DNA from: Deinococcus roseus
GTDB taxonomy: Bacteria; Deinococcota; Deinococci; Deinococcales; Deinococcaceae
NCBI RefSeq assembly: GCF_014646895.1
Contig: NZ_BMOD01000001.1
Location: 538,982-602,981 of the forward strand
DNA length: 64,000 nucleotides
Direction: 5' to 3'
Position numbers and translations under genes: made by a program. The notes beneath the pieces are model-generated. The model was not told the DNA's origin, made no database searches, and saw nothing but the letters and a program-made list of their open reading frames with translations. Positions 17,391 through 25,400 of the stretch are shown piece by piece; positions within the stretch are counted from its first letter, which is position 1; each line of letters begins with the position of its first letter.

Positions 17391-18419
17391 TTGACTGCGT
17401 TTATTCTTCGAAGACTGTTCCGCACCCTCACCGTGCTGATCGGGGTGACCATCGTGGTGTTCGGGTTTGTGCGCCTGATCCCCGGTGATCCTGCCGTGGT
17501 GATGCTGGGCGAACGGGCCAACCCCCAGGTGGCAGCAGCATTCAGGGAACGGCTGGGCCTGAACAAACCCATCTTCTTCAACTTTGCTGCTCCAGCAGAC
17601 ACCCAGTTTGTTCGCTATGTCCAGCAACTCAGCAAGGGAGACCTCGGACAGGGCATCAAAAGCCAGATCCCCGTTGCAGATGAACTGAGAAGCCGTTTCC
17701 CGGCCACCGTGGAACTGGCCATTGGAGCCCTGCTGTTTGCGCTGCTGGTGGGGATGCCTGCTGGCATCATTGCCGCCCTCAACCGCAACAAGCCCCTCGA
17801 CAACATCGCCATGACCATCAGTCTGGTGGGGGTCAGCATGCCCATCTTCTGGCTGGGTCTGCTGCTGGTGTACTTCTTTGCGGTGCAGCTTCCCTGGCTG
17901 CCCCCCAGTGGTCGCCTTGATCCCACCATCAACTTTGACAGCATCACGGGCATGAATGTGCTGGACAGCATCCTCAAAGGCCGTCTGGATGGACTGGGCA
18001 GTGCCCTCAAGCACCTGATCCTGCCCTCCATTGCCCTGGGAACCATTCCCATGGCGATCATTGCCCGCATCACCCGCAGCAGCATGCTGGAAGTGCTCAG
18101 CCAGGATTACGTGCGCACCGCCACGGCCAAAGGGCTCAACCAGCGTTCGGTGATTTTAAAGCACGCCCTCAGGAATGCCCTGCTGCCTGTGGTCACCGTG
18201 ATTGGCCTGCAGATTGGTTTGCTGCTCGGTGGAGCCATCCTCACCGAGAGCATTTTCTCCTGGCCTGGAATCGGCTCCTGGCTGTACCAGGGCATCTTTG
18301 AACGGGACTATCCGGTCATTCAGGGAGGCGTGATTTTCGGTGCCCTGGTGTTCAGTGTGGTCAACCTGCTGATTGACATCAGCTACGCCTTCCTCGATCC
18401 CCGGATCCATTACAGCTGA
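17391..18419 (+). CDS. Peptide ABC transporter permease, DppB-like
   Basis: A 342-residue membrane permease with about six helices. The EAA loop reads EVLSQDYVRTATAKGLNQRSVILKHALRNALLPV, typical of DppB/OppB. A periplasmic-loop region of about 80 residues follows the first helix (25-100). The start is a TTG, supported by GGGAG about ten bases upstream; no ATG is available near the N-terminus. The second permease gene follows after nine bases. Confidence 0.92.
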   Translation: MTAFILRRLFRTLTVLIGVTIVVFGFVRLIPGDPAVVMLGERANPQVAAAFRERLGLNKPIFFNFAAPADTQFVRYVQQLSKGDLGQGIKSQIPVADELRSRFPATVELAIGALLFALLVGMPAGIIAALNRNKPLDNIAMTISLVGVSMPIFWLGLLLVYFFAVQLPWLPPSGRLDPTINFDSITGMNVLDSILKGRLDGLGSALKHLILPSIALGTIPMAIIARITRSSMLEVLSQDYVRTATAKGLNQRSVILKHALRNALLPVVTVIGLQIGLLLGGAILTESIFSWPGIGSWLYQGIFERDYPVIQGGVIFGALVFSVVNLLIDISYAFLDPRIHYS

Positions 18420-18427
18420 GGAGCATT

Positions 18428-19378
18428 GTGACTGCCACCTTAAATCCACCCAAAAAACCCACCTCTGCTTTCTGGAAAAGGTTCAAAAAATCCACTCCGG
18501 GCAAAATTGGCAGCGTCATTGTGCTGTTCTGGATCATTCTGGCCCTGCTGGCTCCCGTCCTGAAGCCTTACGATCCCACCGTGGACCGCAACTTCCGTGA
18601 CCGCCAGGAACCCCCAAGTTTCAGTGCCCTCTGGAACAGCGAACTGAAAGCAGACCTGACCGATGAAAACGGCAAGGTGAATTACTTCAAACACATCTTC
18701 GGGACAGACAACCTGGGCCGGGATGTGGCAGTGCGCGTCCTGCACGGATCCAACCTTTCCTTGCAAATCGGTTTTGCCGCCACCCTGGTGGCTTTGCTGA
18801 TCGGCAGTTTCCTGGGGGTGATCTCCGGTTATTTTGGCAAGGGCACCGATCAGGTGATTGGCTGGTTCACCGATGTGATGCTGGCCTTCCCAAGCATCCT
18901 GCTGGCCATTGCCGTGGCTGCCATCCGGCCACCGAACATCAGTCCTGTGGCAGCCACCTACATGACCATGATTGCCGTTTCTGTGGCCCAGATTCCCATT
19001 TACGTGCGTCTGGCCCGCAGTGTGGTGATCAGCCTGAAAGAACGGGAATTCATTCAGGCCGCCAATGCCCTGGGAGCACACAACCGCCAGATCATCTTCA
19101 AGCATGTGATTCCCAACAGCCTGACCCCACTGATTGTGCAGGGCAGCCTTTCGATTGCCACCGCCACCCTGGAAGCTGCAGCACTGGGCTTTCTGGGTCT
19201 GGGGGTCACCCCACCCTATCCAGAGTGGGGCACCATGATTGCCGATTCACGGGACTTCTATGTGGACGCCCCCTGGACCATGATCTTCCCCGGTCTTGCC
19301 ATCCTCACCTGGGTGCTGGGTTTCAACCTGCTGGGCGACGGCCTGCGGGACGTGCTGGACCCCAGAAGCAGCCACTAA
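18428..19378 (+). CDS. Peptide ABC transporter permease, DppC-like
   Basis: A 316-residue permease, partner of the preceding one. It has a soluble N-terminus, one helix near 28-48, a long outer loop and then the five-helix core with EAA loop LKEREFIQAANALGAHNRQIIFKHVIPNSLTPLI. GTG start behind GAGGAG. No ATPase gene (DppD/DppF type) follows; a terminator ends the unit, so the ATPases must be encoded elsewhere or shared with another transporter. Confidence 0.92.
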   Translation: MTATLNPPKKPTSAFWKRFKKSTPGKIGSVIVLFWIILALLAPVLKPYDPTVDRNFRDRQEPPSFSALWNSELKADLTDENGKVNYFKHIFGTDNLGRDVAVRVLHGSNLSLQIGFAATLVALLIGSFLGVISGYFGKGTDQVIGWFTDVMLAFPSILLAIAVAAIRPPNISPVAATYMTMIAVSVAQIPIYVRLARSVVISLKEREFIQAANALGAHNRQIIFKHVIPNSLTPLIVQGSLSIATATLEAAALGFLGLGVTPPYPEWGTMIADSRDFYVDAPWTMIFPGLAILTWVLGFNLLGDGLRDVLDPRSSH

Positions 19379-19392
19379 ATTCTGGCACTTGC

Positions 19393-19418
19393 AGGGCGAG
19401 GCATGCCTCGCCCTTTTT
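19393..19418. terminator. Intrinsic terminator of the peptide transporter operon
   Basis: Perfect 22-base palindrome centred on GGCATGCC with arms AGGGCGAGGCA, followed by T residues. It also faces the convergent SDR gene. Confidence 0.9.
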
Positions 19419-19428
19419 GTTTCGTGGT

Positions 19429-20376
19429 TTATCTCACCCCAGCAGGCACCCTGAACTGGTACTGCACCCGGGTCAAATCTTCAGAAATGGTCCAGAGCTG
19501 TTTTGCTGCTTCTGCATCGTAGGCCCGCCTGTTGGCCCTGACCTTCACCGGGTATCCTCTGGTGTCTTTGTGTGGCCCGATGTATTCTCCTCCTGCAATG
19601 GTGTCTGAGGTGGCCGCGTACAGGGTGGGAAGGACGCCCTGTTCTGCAGGCTGGGCAAAAAGCTGGTTGGCGGTGCGGTTGACCCACATCATGAAGCCCG
19701 ATTGGCTCATCTGGGGAGCCACAAATTGCAGGTTGGTGGCAGACCATCCGGGGTGGCAACTGACCGCCAGGGTGCTGGACTGGGCCAGTTTGAGTTGCCG
19801 TTGAAGTTCCAGGGTGAACAGCAGGTTGGCCAATTTGCTCTGACCATAGGCAGGCCAGGGGGAATAACCCCTTTGACCCATCAGGTCTTTGAAGTTCATG
19901 CGTCCAATGGTGTGGGCACGGCTGCTGACGTTCACAATTCTGGAATCCTGCGTGGAGAGCAGCACAGGCAACAGCAGTCCCGTCAGGGCAAAATGCCCGA
20001 GGTGGTTGGTGCCAAATTGCATCTCAAAGCCGTCTTTTGTGGTTTTGCGCGGAATGGCCATCACTCCAGCATTGTTGATCAGCAGGTGGAGTCGTCTGTG
20101 TTCCTGAATGAACTTCTGGGCAAAAAGACGCACGCTGCCCAGGTCTGCAAGGTCCAGAGCCATCACTTTCAATTTGCTTCTGGGGTGTTGCTTGAGGATT
20201 TCTGCAGCGACCTGTTCTCCTGCGGTCACATTGCGCACCGCCAGAATGATCTGGGCATCTCTGGCAGCGAAGGCTTTCACGGTTTCCAGTCCCAGGCCGC
20301 TGTTGGCCCCCGTCACAATCACGGTTTTGTGCTGTTGAGATGGCATCTGGTGGATGGTCCATGGTTGTTCTGACAT
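19429..20376 (-). CDS. SDR family oxidoreductase (retinol dehydrogenase-like)
   Basis: A 315-residue NAD(P)-dependent dehydrogenase. TGANSGLG cofactor motif (22-29), NNAG (about 100), VSS with the catalytic Ser and YGQSK with catalytic Tyr and Lys. It belongs to the WWOX/retinol dehydrogenase-like subgroup, in bacteria mostly of unknown substrate. AAGGAG precedes the ATG. A TTGAACGTTCGTTCT site 14 bases before the start codon resembles one beside the upstream TetR gene, so this oxidoreductase is probably controlled by that repressor. Confidence 0.88.
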   Translation of the reverse strand: MSEQPWTIHQMPSQQHKTVIVTGANSGLGLETVKAFAARDAQIILAVRNVTAGEQVAAEILKQHPRSKLKVMALDLADLGSVRLFAQKFIQEHRRLHLLINNAGVMAIPRKTTKDGFEMQFGTNHLGHFALTGLLLPVLLSTQDSRIVNVSSRAHTIGRMNFKDLMGQRGYSPWPAYGQSKLANLLFTLELQRQLKLAQSSTLAVSCHPGWSATNLQFVAPQMSQSGFMMWVNRTANQLFAQPAEQGVLPTLYAATSDTIAGGEYIGPHKDTRGYPVKVRANRRAYDAEAAKQLWTISEDLTRVQYQFRVPAGVR

Positions 20377-20389
20377 ACAACTCCTTGGA

Positions 20390-20404
20390 TTGAACGTTCG
20401 TTCT
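20390..20404. promoter_or_regulatory. Candidate TetR operator before the SDR gene
   Basis: TTGAACGTTCGTTCT shares the GAACGTTC palindrome and the RTTCT flank with the site at 21117-21137. It lies within the 63-base gap between the TetR gene and the SDR gene. Confidence 0.65.
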
Positions 20405-20439
20405 GTTGCTGGTACAGCAAAACGGGTTTGCTGGGAAAG

Positions 20440-21048
20440 TCAGCTTTGTGCGGAAGGCTGTTCAGAGACCGCCTGCCAGCAGGCCAGGGCCATCAAATCC
20501 AGCTTCTGGGCATCCAGACCCAGACTGCCAGACAGGTGCTCCTGCCTTGCGACCCTGGAGGCCACACCCAGAGACATTTCCCACAGCACCTCCAGAGGCA
20601 GGTCTTTGAATTTGCCTTCAGGGGTGGAAAAGAGGGCCAGCATCCGGCTCAGGGCTTCTTCGGTTTCTGGCACCTGAGGGTGTTTCTCAAAGTAAGGAGC
20701 GTTTTCAAATTGCTCCATGAAGAGGGTCTCCTGGGGGTGCTCCCGATGGTACTGGTACCCTTTCAACCAGATCTGCCTGAACGCCTGGGCAGGGGGCAGG
20801 TTTTCGGGATGGTCCTGCATCAGGGCACGGGTGTAATCGATTTTCACCTCGGTGTAGAGGGAATGAATGAGTTCTTCTTTGTTGTCGAAGTAATGGTAAA
20901 TGATGCCTGCACTGGCACCTGAACGCTGAGAGACCATGGACATGGGTGTATCGTGAAATCCCCTTTCTGCGATGAGTTCGAGCATGGCCTGCAAAATGGC
21001 CGCCCGACGGTCCTGGGATGCTGCTTTCCTGCTGCCAGTCTGTGACAT
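20440..21048 (-). CDS. TetR family transcriptional repressor
   Basis: A 202-residue regulator. The N-terminal helix-turn-helix (about 15-60) reads ILQAMLELIAERGFHDTPMSMVSQRSGASAGIIYHYFDNKEELI, classic for TetR. The C-terminal helical domain should bind an unknown ligand. The ATG at 21048 gives the normal TetR start; the frame stays open for 58 atypical codons upstream through the operator, so the longer version is rejected. It is upstream of and codirectional with the SDR at 19429, and similar operator sites flank both genes. Ribosome site weak. Confidence 0.88.
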   Translation of the reverse strand: MSQTGSRKAASQDRRAAILQAMLELIAERGFHDTPMSMVSQRSGASAGIIYHYFDNKEELIHSLYTEVKIDYTRALMQDHPENLPPAQAFRQIWLKGYQYHREHPQETLFMEQFENAPYFEKHPQVPETEEALSRMLALFSTPEGKFKDLPLEVLWEMSLGVASRVARQEHLSGSLGLDAQKLDLMALACWQAVSEQPSAQS

Positions 21049-21116
21049 GTCCGTACTATACCTGCTGTTCTTCCTGTGCTGGAACACAGGTGGAGGTCGA
21101 TCAGAAGTGCATCTTC

Positions 21117-21137
21117 TAGATCGAACGTTCATTCTAG
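21117..21137. promoter_or_regulatory. Candidate TetR operator before the TetR gene
   Basis: TAGA-TC-GAACGTTC-AT-TCTA: a 20-base imperfect palindrome with a perfect GAACGTTC core and TAGA/TCTA ends, about 70 bases before the repressor gene. Matches the core at 20390-20404. Confidence 0.7.
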
Positions 21138-21240
21138 TTTTAGCAAGTTGCAGGGCAACAGTCAAGCCCTCCGCTGCCAGCAAAACAAAATCCCCTGCAC
21201 AGAGCAGGGGAACTGGAAACACAAAATCAATCTGCTGGGT

Positions 21241-22521
21241 TTAATCCGCTCTGGGATCGGCAGGGTTCACTGCGTAAATGTCGCCCCAGGGCTTGTAAAT
21301 GCTCTTGATGGCGTCTTTCTTGACCTCGCCACTGTCATAGGTCACTTTGCGGTCAATCACCACTGTGATCCCCTTCTGGGCATGGTCGATCTGGCGGTAG
21401 TGGCCCAGACGCACGCTGGGATCTCCCACATACTGGGGACCTGCAGGAGGCAGGATGTTTGACACATGGGAATCACTGATTTCCACTTTGCGGTCTGGTT
21501 TGCGACCAAACAGATCAAAACGCAGGGTTTGCTTCTGCTCGTCCCATTTGGCCTGAATGAACAGGTTGGTTCCGGTGTCGTTCTTGAACTTCAGGTTCTT
21601 CTGGGGAGAGTACACCGTGGCCTCAAAACCCACGGGGTCATAGTAGTGCACCCAGTAAGAGTGGTAATGCCTTTCGGTGATGGGCAGACCAGAATTGTAG
21701 GCCGCCCTGAAAATGGTGGTGGACACCTGGCAGATGCCGCCACCGTCTTCCTTGCCCAGCTTGTCTCCCAGAATCACGTATCCGGGCACAAAGCCATTGG
21801 CCTTGCTGATGTCTCCCACGGTTTTGTTGAAATCAAATTCTTTGCCCGCCTCGATGTACTGCTCATTGACCTTGGAGGCACCATTGATGATGTTGGTCAC
21901 CCGGAAACTGGGGCTGCCCTTAAAGCTGGACTCTCCCCCACCAAAGTGGAACAGGATGCCCTGATCGGCAAACTTTTGCACAGAGCGTTTGGGCTCCTGC
22001 TTGTCAATCACCAGATCGCTGCTAGGGGCATCGGTCATGATGGCATCCAGCAGTTTCTTCTCGGTGGCTTCCTGATTGACGGTCCAGCCGGTTTGCTGCT
22101 CTCCCCACCAGTTTTCGCTGTGGTTGTAGAACAGGGCATCTTTGACTTCTCTGGCATTCAATTGCTTGTAGATTTTGTCCAGGGTTGGGTGCAAACTGCT
22201 GGAAATCTTCTGGTATTTCTCGGAGCGCTCGATCAGGTTGTTGTCCAGCTCAAAAGATTTGGCGATCACAAAATTTTCCAGCTGCCCCCCCCGAATCCGG
22301 TACTCATTGACCTTCAGGACCAGTTTGAAATTGGGTTTCTTCTCGGGCTTCTGGGGTGCAGGCTTGGGGTCTGCAGGTTTGGGGTCTGTGGACTGGGTTT
22401 CCTGTCCAGTGCTCTGGTTGCCTGGGTCTTTTTCAGGATCATCCTGGGCCAGAGCGGTGGTGATGGCCGCCAGCAGAACAAGAACGGGCAGAGCAGCTTT
22501 GCGCAGTAAAACGTGTTTCAT
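21241..22521 (-). CDS. VanW family secreted protein
   Basis: A 426-residue exported protein. Signal peptide 1-25 (ends TTALAQ), then a Pro/Lys/Asp-rich linker (about 30-64, with repeated DPKPA-type units), a central region of unknown fold and the VanW domain (about 225-350), recognisable by GKEDGGGICQVSTTIFRAAYNSGLPITERHYHS. VanW proteins are named after a gene of vancomycin-resistance clusters but their function is unknown; a cell-wall role is often assumed. No van ligase or dipeptidase genes are nearby. AAAGGT precedes the ATG. Confidence 0.88.
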   Translation of the reverse strand: MKHVLLRKAALPVLVLLAAITTALAQDDPEKDPGNQSTGQETQSTDPKPADPKPAPQKPEKKPNFKLVLKVNEYRIRGGQLENFVIAKSFELDNNLIERSEKYQKISSSLHPTLDKIYKQLNAREVKDALFYNHSENWWGEQQTGWTVNQEATEKKLLDAIMTDAPSSDLVIDKQEPKRSVQKFADQGILFHFGGGESSFKGSPSFRVTNIINGASKVNEQYIEAGKEFDFNKTVGDISKANGFVPGYVILGDKLGKEDGGGICQVSTTIFRAAYNSGLPITERHYHSYWVHYYDPVGFEATVYSPQKNLKFKNDTGTNLFIQAKWDEQKQTLRFDLFGRKPDRKVEISDSHVSNILPPAGPQYVGDPSVRLGHYRQIDHAQKGITVVIDRKVTYDSGEVKKDAIKSIYKPWGDIYAVNPADPRAD

Positions 22522-22660
22522 GTTGACCTTTCATGTGGACGGTGGACGAGGTGCATCCAGCTTGATGCTTTAGATTTTAAACTCGGGGAAATCCCCTGGA
22601 CTCCAATTTTCTCACAATTGGATCTCCATCTTACCTTTAGCTCATGTTCATGGTTGATGG

Positions 22661-22690
22661 GCGGTCAGCCATCAGTGGTCAGCTTTCAGC
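22661..22690 (+). repeat. Degenerate heptamer array GCNNTCA, four units
   Basis: Units GCGGTCA, GCCATCA, GTGGTCA, GCTTTCA, then GC, in unbroken 7-base phase. Same GC..TC frame as the arrays near 4.4 kb and before ldh. Confidence 0.7.
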
Positions 22691-22761
22691 AAAAAGACAG
22701 CTCATGAAAATGCAGACCAGGCATCTGAAAGGACAAAGAGAACAAAAGAGCCAGGGGCGTG

Positions 22762-22855
22762 TCTTGCACAAGACGAGGGATCAAGCAAAAGGGCGAGGCA
22801 CGCTGTCTTGTGCAGAACAGGGAACCGCAAATTGGTCCCCTTGCACGCCTCGCCC
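22762..22855. repeat. Branched inverted-repeat element
   Basis: Short palindrome TCTTGCACAAGA (22762-22773), then outer arms GGGCGAGGC (22791-22799) and GCCTCGCCC (22847-22855) enclosing a smaller GGGAACC/GGTCCC pair (22820-22838). The outer arm is the same sequence as in the terminator at 19393. Downstream of the heme monooxygenase-like gene on the minus strand, so it may act as its terminator although no T run is present. Confidence 0.5.
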
Positions 22856-22871
22856 TGCAGACCCCACAAGA

Positions 22872-23183
22872 TCATTCCATAGAGTCTGAAATGACCTCGT
22901 GGATTTCCAGCTGGTTTGGACCCGTGAAAGCCTCTTTTGGCAGGGTGCCACTTCTGGCGTGGCCTTGCTTGAAGGCGTCCGATTCGGTCCAGGCTTTAAA
23001 GGCTTCCTGGCTCTCCCAGAAGGTCAGGACCACATAAGGGTCTCCTGCTTTTGCGGGCTTTAAGACCACATTGCGGATGAAGCCAGGCATCTGGTCCACC
23101 TGTCTGGCCCGGTTTTTGAAGCGCTCCTCGAACTGTTCTGCGTGTTCGGGGTTCACAAAAATGCGGTTGGCAACAGTGATCAT
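22872..23183 (-). CDS. Antibiotic biosynthesis monooxygenase-domain protein, HmoB/IsdG-like
   Basis: A 103-residue single-domain ferredoxin-like protein. Asn6 (TVANRIF), Trp55-56 region (LTFWES) and His75 (FKQGHARSG) fit the Asn-Trp-His triad of IsdG-type heme-degrading monooxygenases, which open heme to release iron. The match is by motif only; many ABM proteins have other or unknown roles. GGAG five bases before the ATG. It starts ten bases after rdgB, as the last gene of the murI-rph-rdgB run. Confidence 0.75.
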   Translation of the reverse strand: MITVANRIFVNPEHAEQFEERFKNRARQVDQMPGFIRNVVLKPAKAGDPYVVLTFWESQEAFKAWTESDAFKQGHARSGTLPKEAFTGPNQLEIHEVISDSME

Positions 23184-23192
23184 TTCAACTCC

Positions 23193-23762
23193 TCAGGAAT
23201 GGGCTTGCAGCAGGGCTTTTAATGCACGTCCACGGTGGGAGATGGATTGTTTCTCCTCCGGGGTGAGTTCTGCCATGGTGCAACCAAATTCCGGCACAAA
23301 GAAGATGGGATCATACCCGAAACCGCCCGCCCCTCTGGGTTCACGGGTGATGAAACCTTGGACTTCCCCTCTGTAGAATTCATCCTTACCATCCGGGTAA
23401 GAGATCACCACCACACTGACAAATTTTGCCCGGCGGTTCTGGTTGCTGCCCAGGTTGTTCAGCAGGAATTCGTAGCGCTCCTGGTCGTTGTTCAGGTTGC
23501 CATAACGGGCACTGTACACACCGGGAACGTTGTCCAGGGCTTCCACTTCAAGACCGGAATCATCTGCCAGGGCAGCAATTCCAGTGGCGTCACAGATGGC
23601 CCTGGATTTCAGCAGGGCATTGCCCTCGTAGGTGGTTTCGGTTTCTTCAGGCATTTCCACGGCAAAGGCTTTCAGACTGAGTGCATCCCAGCCCAGCGGT
23701 TGCAGGGCCAGCCCAATTTCCTTGACTTTTCCGGGGTTTCCGGTGGCAACAATCACTTGCAT
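23193..23762 (-). CDS. rdgB: RdgB/HAM1 non-canonical purine NTP pyrophosphatase
   Basis: A 189-residue enzyme hydrolysing ITP, dITP and XTP to monophosphates, keeping deaminated purines out of nucleic acids. Marks: VATGNPGKVKEI at the start, ALADDSGLEVEALDNVPGVYSARY and GGFGYDPIFFVPE, then SHRGRAL near the end. Length is typical (~190-200). GGGGAG precedes the ATG. It follows rph by ten bases; rph-rdgB adjacency is common in bacteria. Confidence 0.95.
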   Translation of the reverse strand: MQVIVATGNPGKVKEIGLALQPLGWDALSLKAFAVEMPEETETTYEGNALLKSRAICDATGIAALADDSGLEVEALDNVPGVYSARYGNLNNDQERYEFLLNNLGSNQNRRAKFVSVVVISYPDGKDEFYRGEVQGFITREPRGAGGFGYDPIFFVPEFGCTMAELTPEEKQSISHRGRALKALLQAHS

Positions 23763-23772
23763 GGTGCTCCCC

Positions 23773-24477
23773 TCAGATCTGCTCTTTGATGATCTTCACA
23801 ATGTCCTGCACGCTCAGAACACCAATTTCCACCATTTCATCAAAGGTGGCCTTGTCGATGGGGTCTTTTTCGGTGCCGCCCTGCACCTCGATCAGTTGAC
23901 CACTGCCCGTGGCGATGATGTTGAGGTCAGCCTCCGCCTTCACGTCTTCCTGGTAGTCCAGGTCCACACGGATTTCGCCATCCACCATGCCCACACTGAT
24001 GGCTCCGATTTCATGGGTGAGCGCCCAGTCGGTGATTTTCCCGGAGTTGAACAGCCGCTCGGTGAGGTCGTGCAAGGCCACATACCCCCCAATGATGGAA
24101 GCCACCCGTGTGCCCCCATCGGCCTGGATCACATCGGCATCGATGATGATGGTCTGGTCCCGGAAGAGGTTCAAATCCACACATGAGCGGAAAGCCCGGC
24201 CCATCAGGCGCTGGATTTCCTGGGTGCGACCACCGTTGGCCACCCGTTCCCGGGAAATGCGTTCGTGGGTGGCCCTGGGAAGCAGGTTGTACTCGGCCAT
24301 CAGCCAGCCCTGTTTGGTGCCTTTGACGTGAAAGGGCACTTTCTTCTCCAGCGTTGCCGTCACCAGCACCTTGGTGTGTCCCATCTCGATCAGGCAGCTG
24401 CCCTCTGCGTAACGGTTCACTTTGCGGGAGACTTTGAGGGGACGCAATTCCAGCGTGCCACGGGTGGATCTAGGCAT
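23773..24477 (-). CDS. rph: Ribonuclease PH
   Basis: A 234-residue phosphorolytic 3' exoribonuclease that trims tRNA precursors, hexameric. Family marks: RPLKVSRKVNRYAEGSCLIEMGHTKVL near the start, AEYNLLPRATHERISRE (phosphate-binding Arg), DADVIQADGGTRVASI in the catalytic half. AAGGAAG before the ATG. It overlaps the murI end by eight bases, so translation is coupled. Confidence 0.95.
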   Translation of the reverse strand: MPRSTRGTLELRPLKVSRKVNRYAEGSCLIEMGHTKVLVTATLEKKVPFHVKGTKQGWLMAEYNLLPRATHERISRERVANGGRTQEIQRLMGRAFRSCVDLNLFRDQTIIIDADVIQADGGTRVASIIGGYVALHDLTERLFNSGKITDWALTHEIGAISVGMVDGEIRVDLDYQEDVKAEADLNIIATGSGQLIEVQGGTEKDPIDKATFDEMVEIGVLSVQDIVKIIKEQI

Positions 24478-25345
24478 GTTCTTCCTTTCGGTAGGCTGCG
24501 TGTTTCACAGCCAGGTGTTCGCCCCACAGGGTCTGGACCAGGGGGGCAACGGCATCGGGGTCACCGGTGGTGAACACCTCGATGCTGCCCTGCGGTGTTT
24601 CCGTGAGCAAATGTTTTTCTGAGAGGACCCGGCGGGTCTGCTTTGCCACGGCAAAACCAGAGTCCAGCAAATTCAGGTGTGGATACAGGGTGTGCAGGGC
24701 TTCTTTCAAAAACAGGTAATGGGTGCATCCCAGCACCAGATGGTCCATGCCTTTCTCCATCAGGGGATCCAGGGTGCTGCGCAGCACCTCCAGGGTTTCT
24801 GGTGTACCCAGTTGTGCAGCCTCCACCAGAGGAACCAGCCTGGGATGGGTGGCTTTGAGCACCTCAACCCCTCTGGGATGGGCAAATTGCTCGAACACAT
24901 CGTCCAGCAGTTTTCCCCGCAAGGTGCCTTCGGTGGCCAGCACACCCACGGTTCCCGTCTGGGTGCGTTCCACAGCCGGTTTGACCGCTGGAACCAGACC
25001 CACCACCGGAAACCCAGGCCCGGCATCTTCACGCAGGGTCTGCAGGGCAGCCGCAGAGGCCGTGTTGCAGGGTACCACCAGCGCCTTGGCCCCCTGCTGC
25101 TGCAAAAAATGCATGGCCTGCAAAGACAGCTGCTGGATTTCTGCATTGGGCCGCTGTCCATAAGGGCAATTTGCAGTGTCTGCCAGATAGATGAAGTGCT
25201 CATCTGGCAACAACCCCACCAGTTCTTTCAGGACCGAAAGCCCTCCCATCCCCGAATCAAACACCCCGATGGGGGCCTGGGGACCGGGTTGCAGAAAGGC
25301 TGTTTCCTGTTTGGCGCTTGACTTCACCCCAAGATTGTACAGCAT
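24470..25345 (-). CDS. murI: Glutamate racemase
   Basis: A 291-residue cofactor-independent racemase making D-glutamate for peptidoglycan. IGVFDSGMGGLSV gives the N-terminal signature, VVPCNTASAA the first catalytic Cys and VLGCTHYLFL the second; the aspartate/glutamate racemase two-domain length (~265-290) fits. The ATG at 25345 lies five bases after AAGGA; the frame is open for 35 more codons upstream, across a hairpin, which is unlikely to be translated. First gene of the murI-rph-rdgB-ABM operon. Confidence 0.92.
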   Translation of the reverse strand: MLYNLGVKSSAKQETAFLQPGPQAPIGVFDSGMGGLSVLKELVGLLPDEHFIYLADTANCPYGQRPNAEIQQLSLQAMHFLQQQGAKALVVPCNTASAAALQTLREDAGPGFPVVGLVPAVKPAVERTQTGTVGVLATEGTLRGKLLDDVFEQFAHPRGVEVLKATHPRLVPLVEAAQLGTPETLEVLRSTLDPLMEKGMDHLVLGCTHYLFLKEALHTLYPHLNLLDSGFAVAKQTRRVLSEKHLLTETPQGSIEVFTTGDPDAVAPLVQTLWGEHLAVKHAAYRKEEHA

Positions 25346-25366
25346 GAAGTCCTTCACAGACTCCAA

Positions 25367-25386
25367 GGGCGCAGCGTGCTGCGCCC
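25367..25386. repeat. GC-rich hairpin between the ferredoxin gene and murI
   Basis: GGGCGCAGC (25367-25375), GT, GCTGCGCCC (25378-25386). No T run in either direction. Could be a terminator for the upstream ferredoxin gene or a mobile palindromic repeat. Confidence 0.6.
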
Positions 25387-25400
25387 CTACATCTTTTGAC

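Larger units (their letters stand above)
22522..22871. other. Intergenic region with repeats and hairpins, no gene
   Basis: Reading frames here lack ribosome sites and show atypical composition. It contains a heptamer array (22661-22690) and a cluster of inverted repeats (22762-22855), both listed separately. Confidence 0.55.

Noticed and set aside
21241..22521. Vancomycin resistance cluster because of VanW
   Set aside because: No vanA/H/X/R/S type genes near; VanW proteins are widespread and of unknown function.
22644..22889. Small frames in the spacer after the VanW gene
   Set aside because: They run through repeats and hairpins and have no ribosome site.
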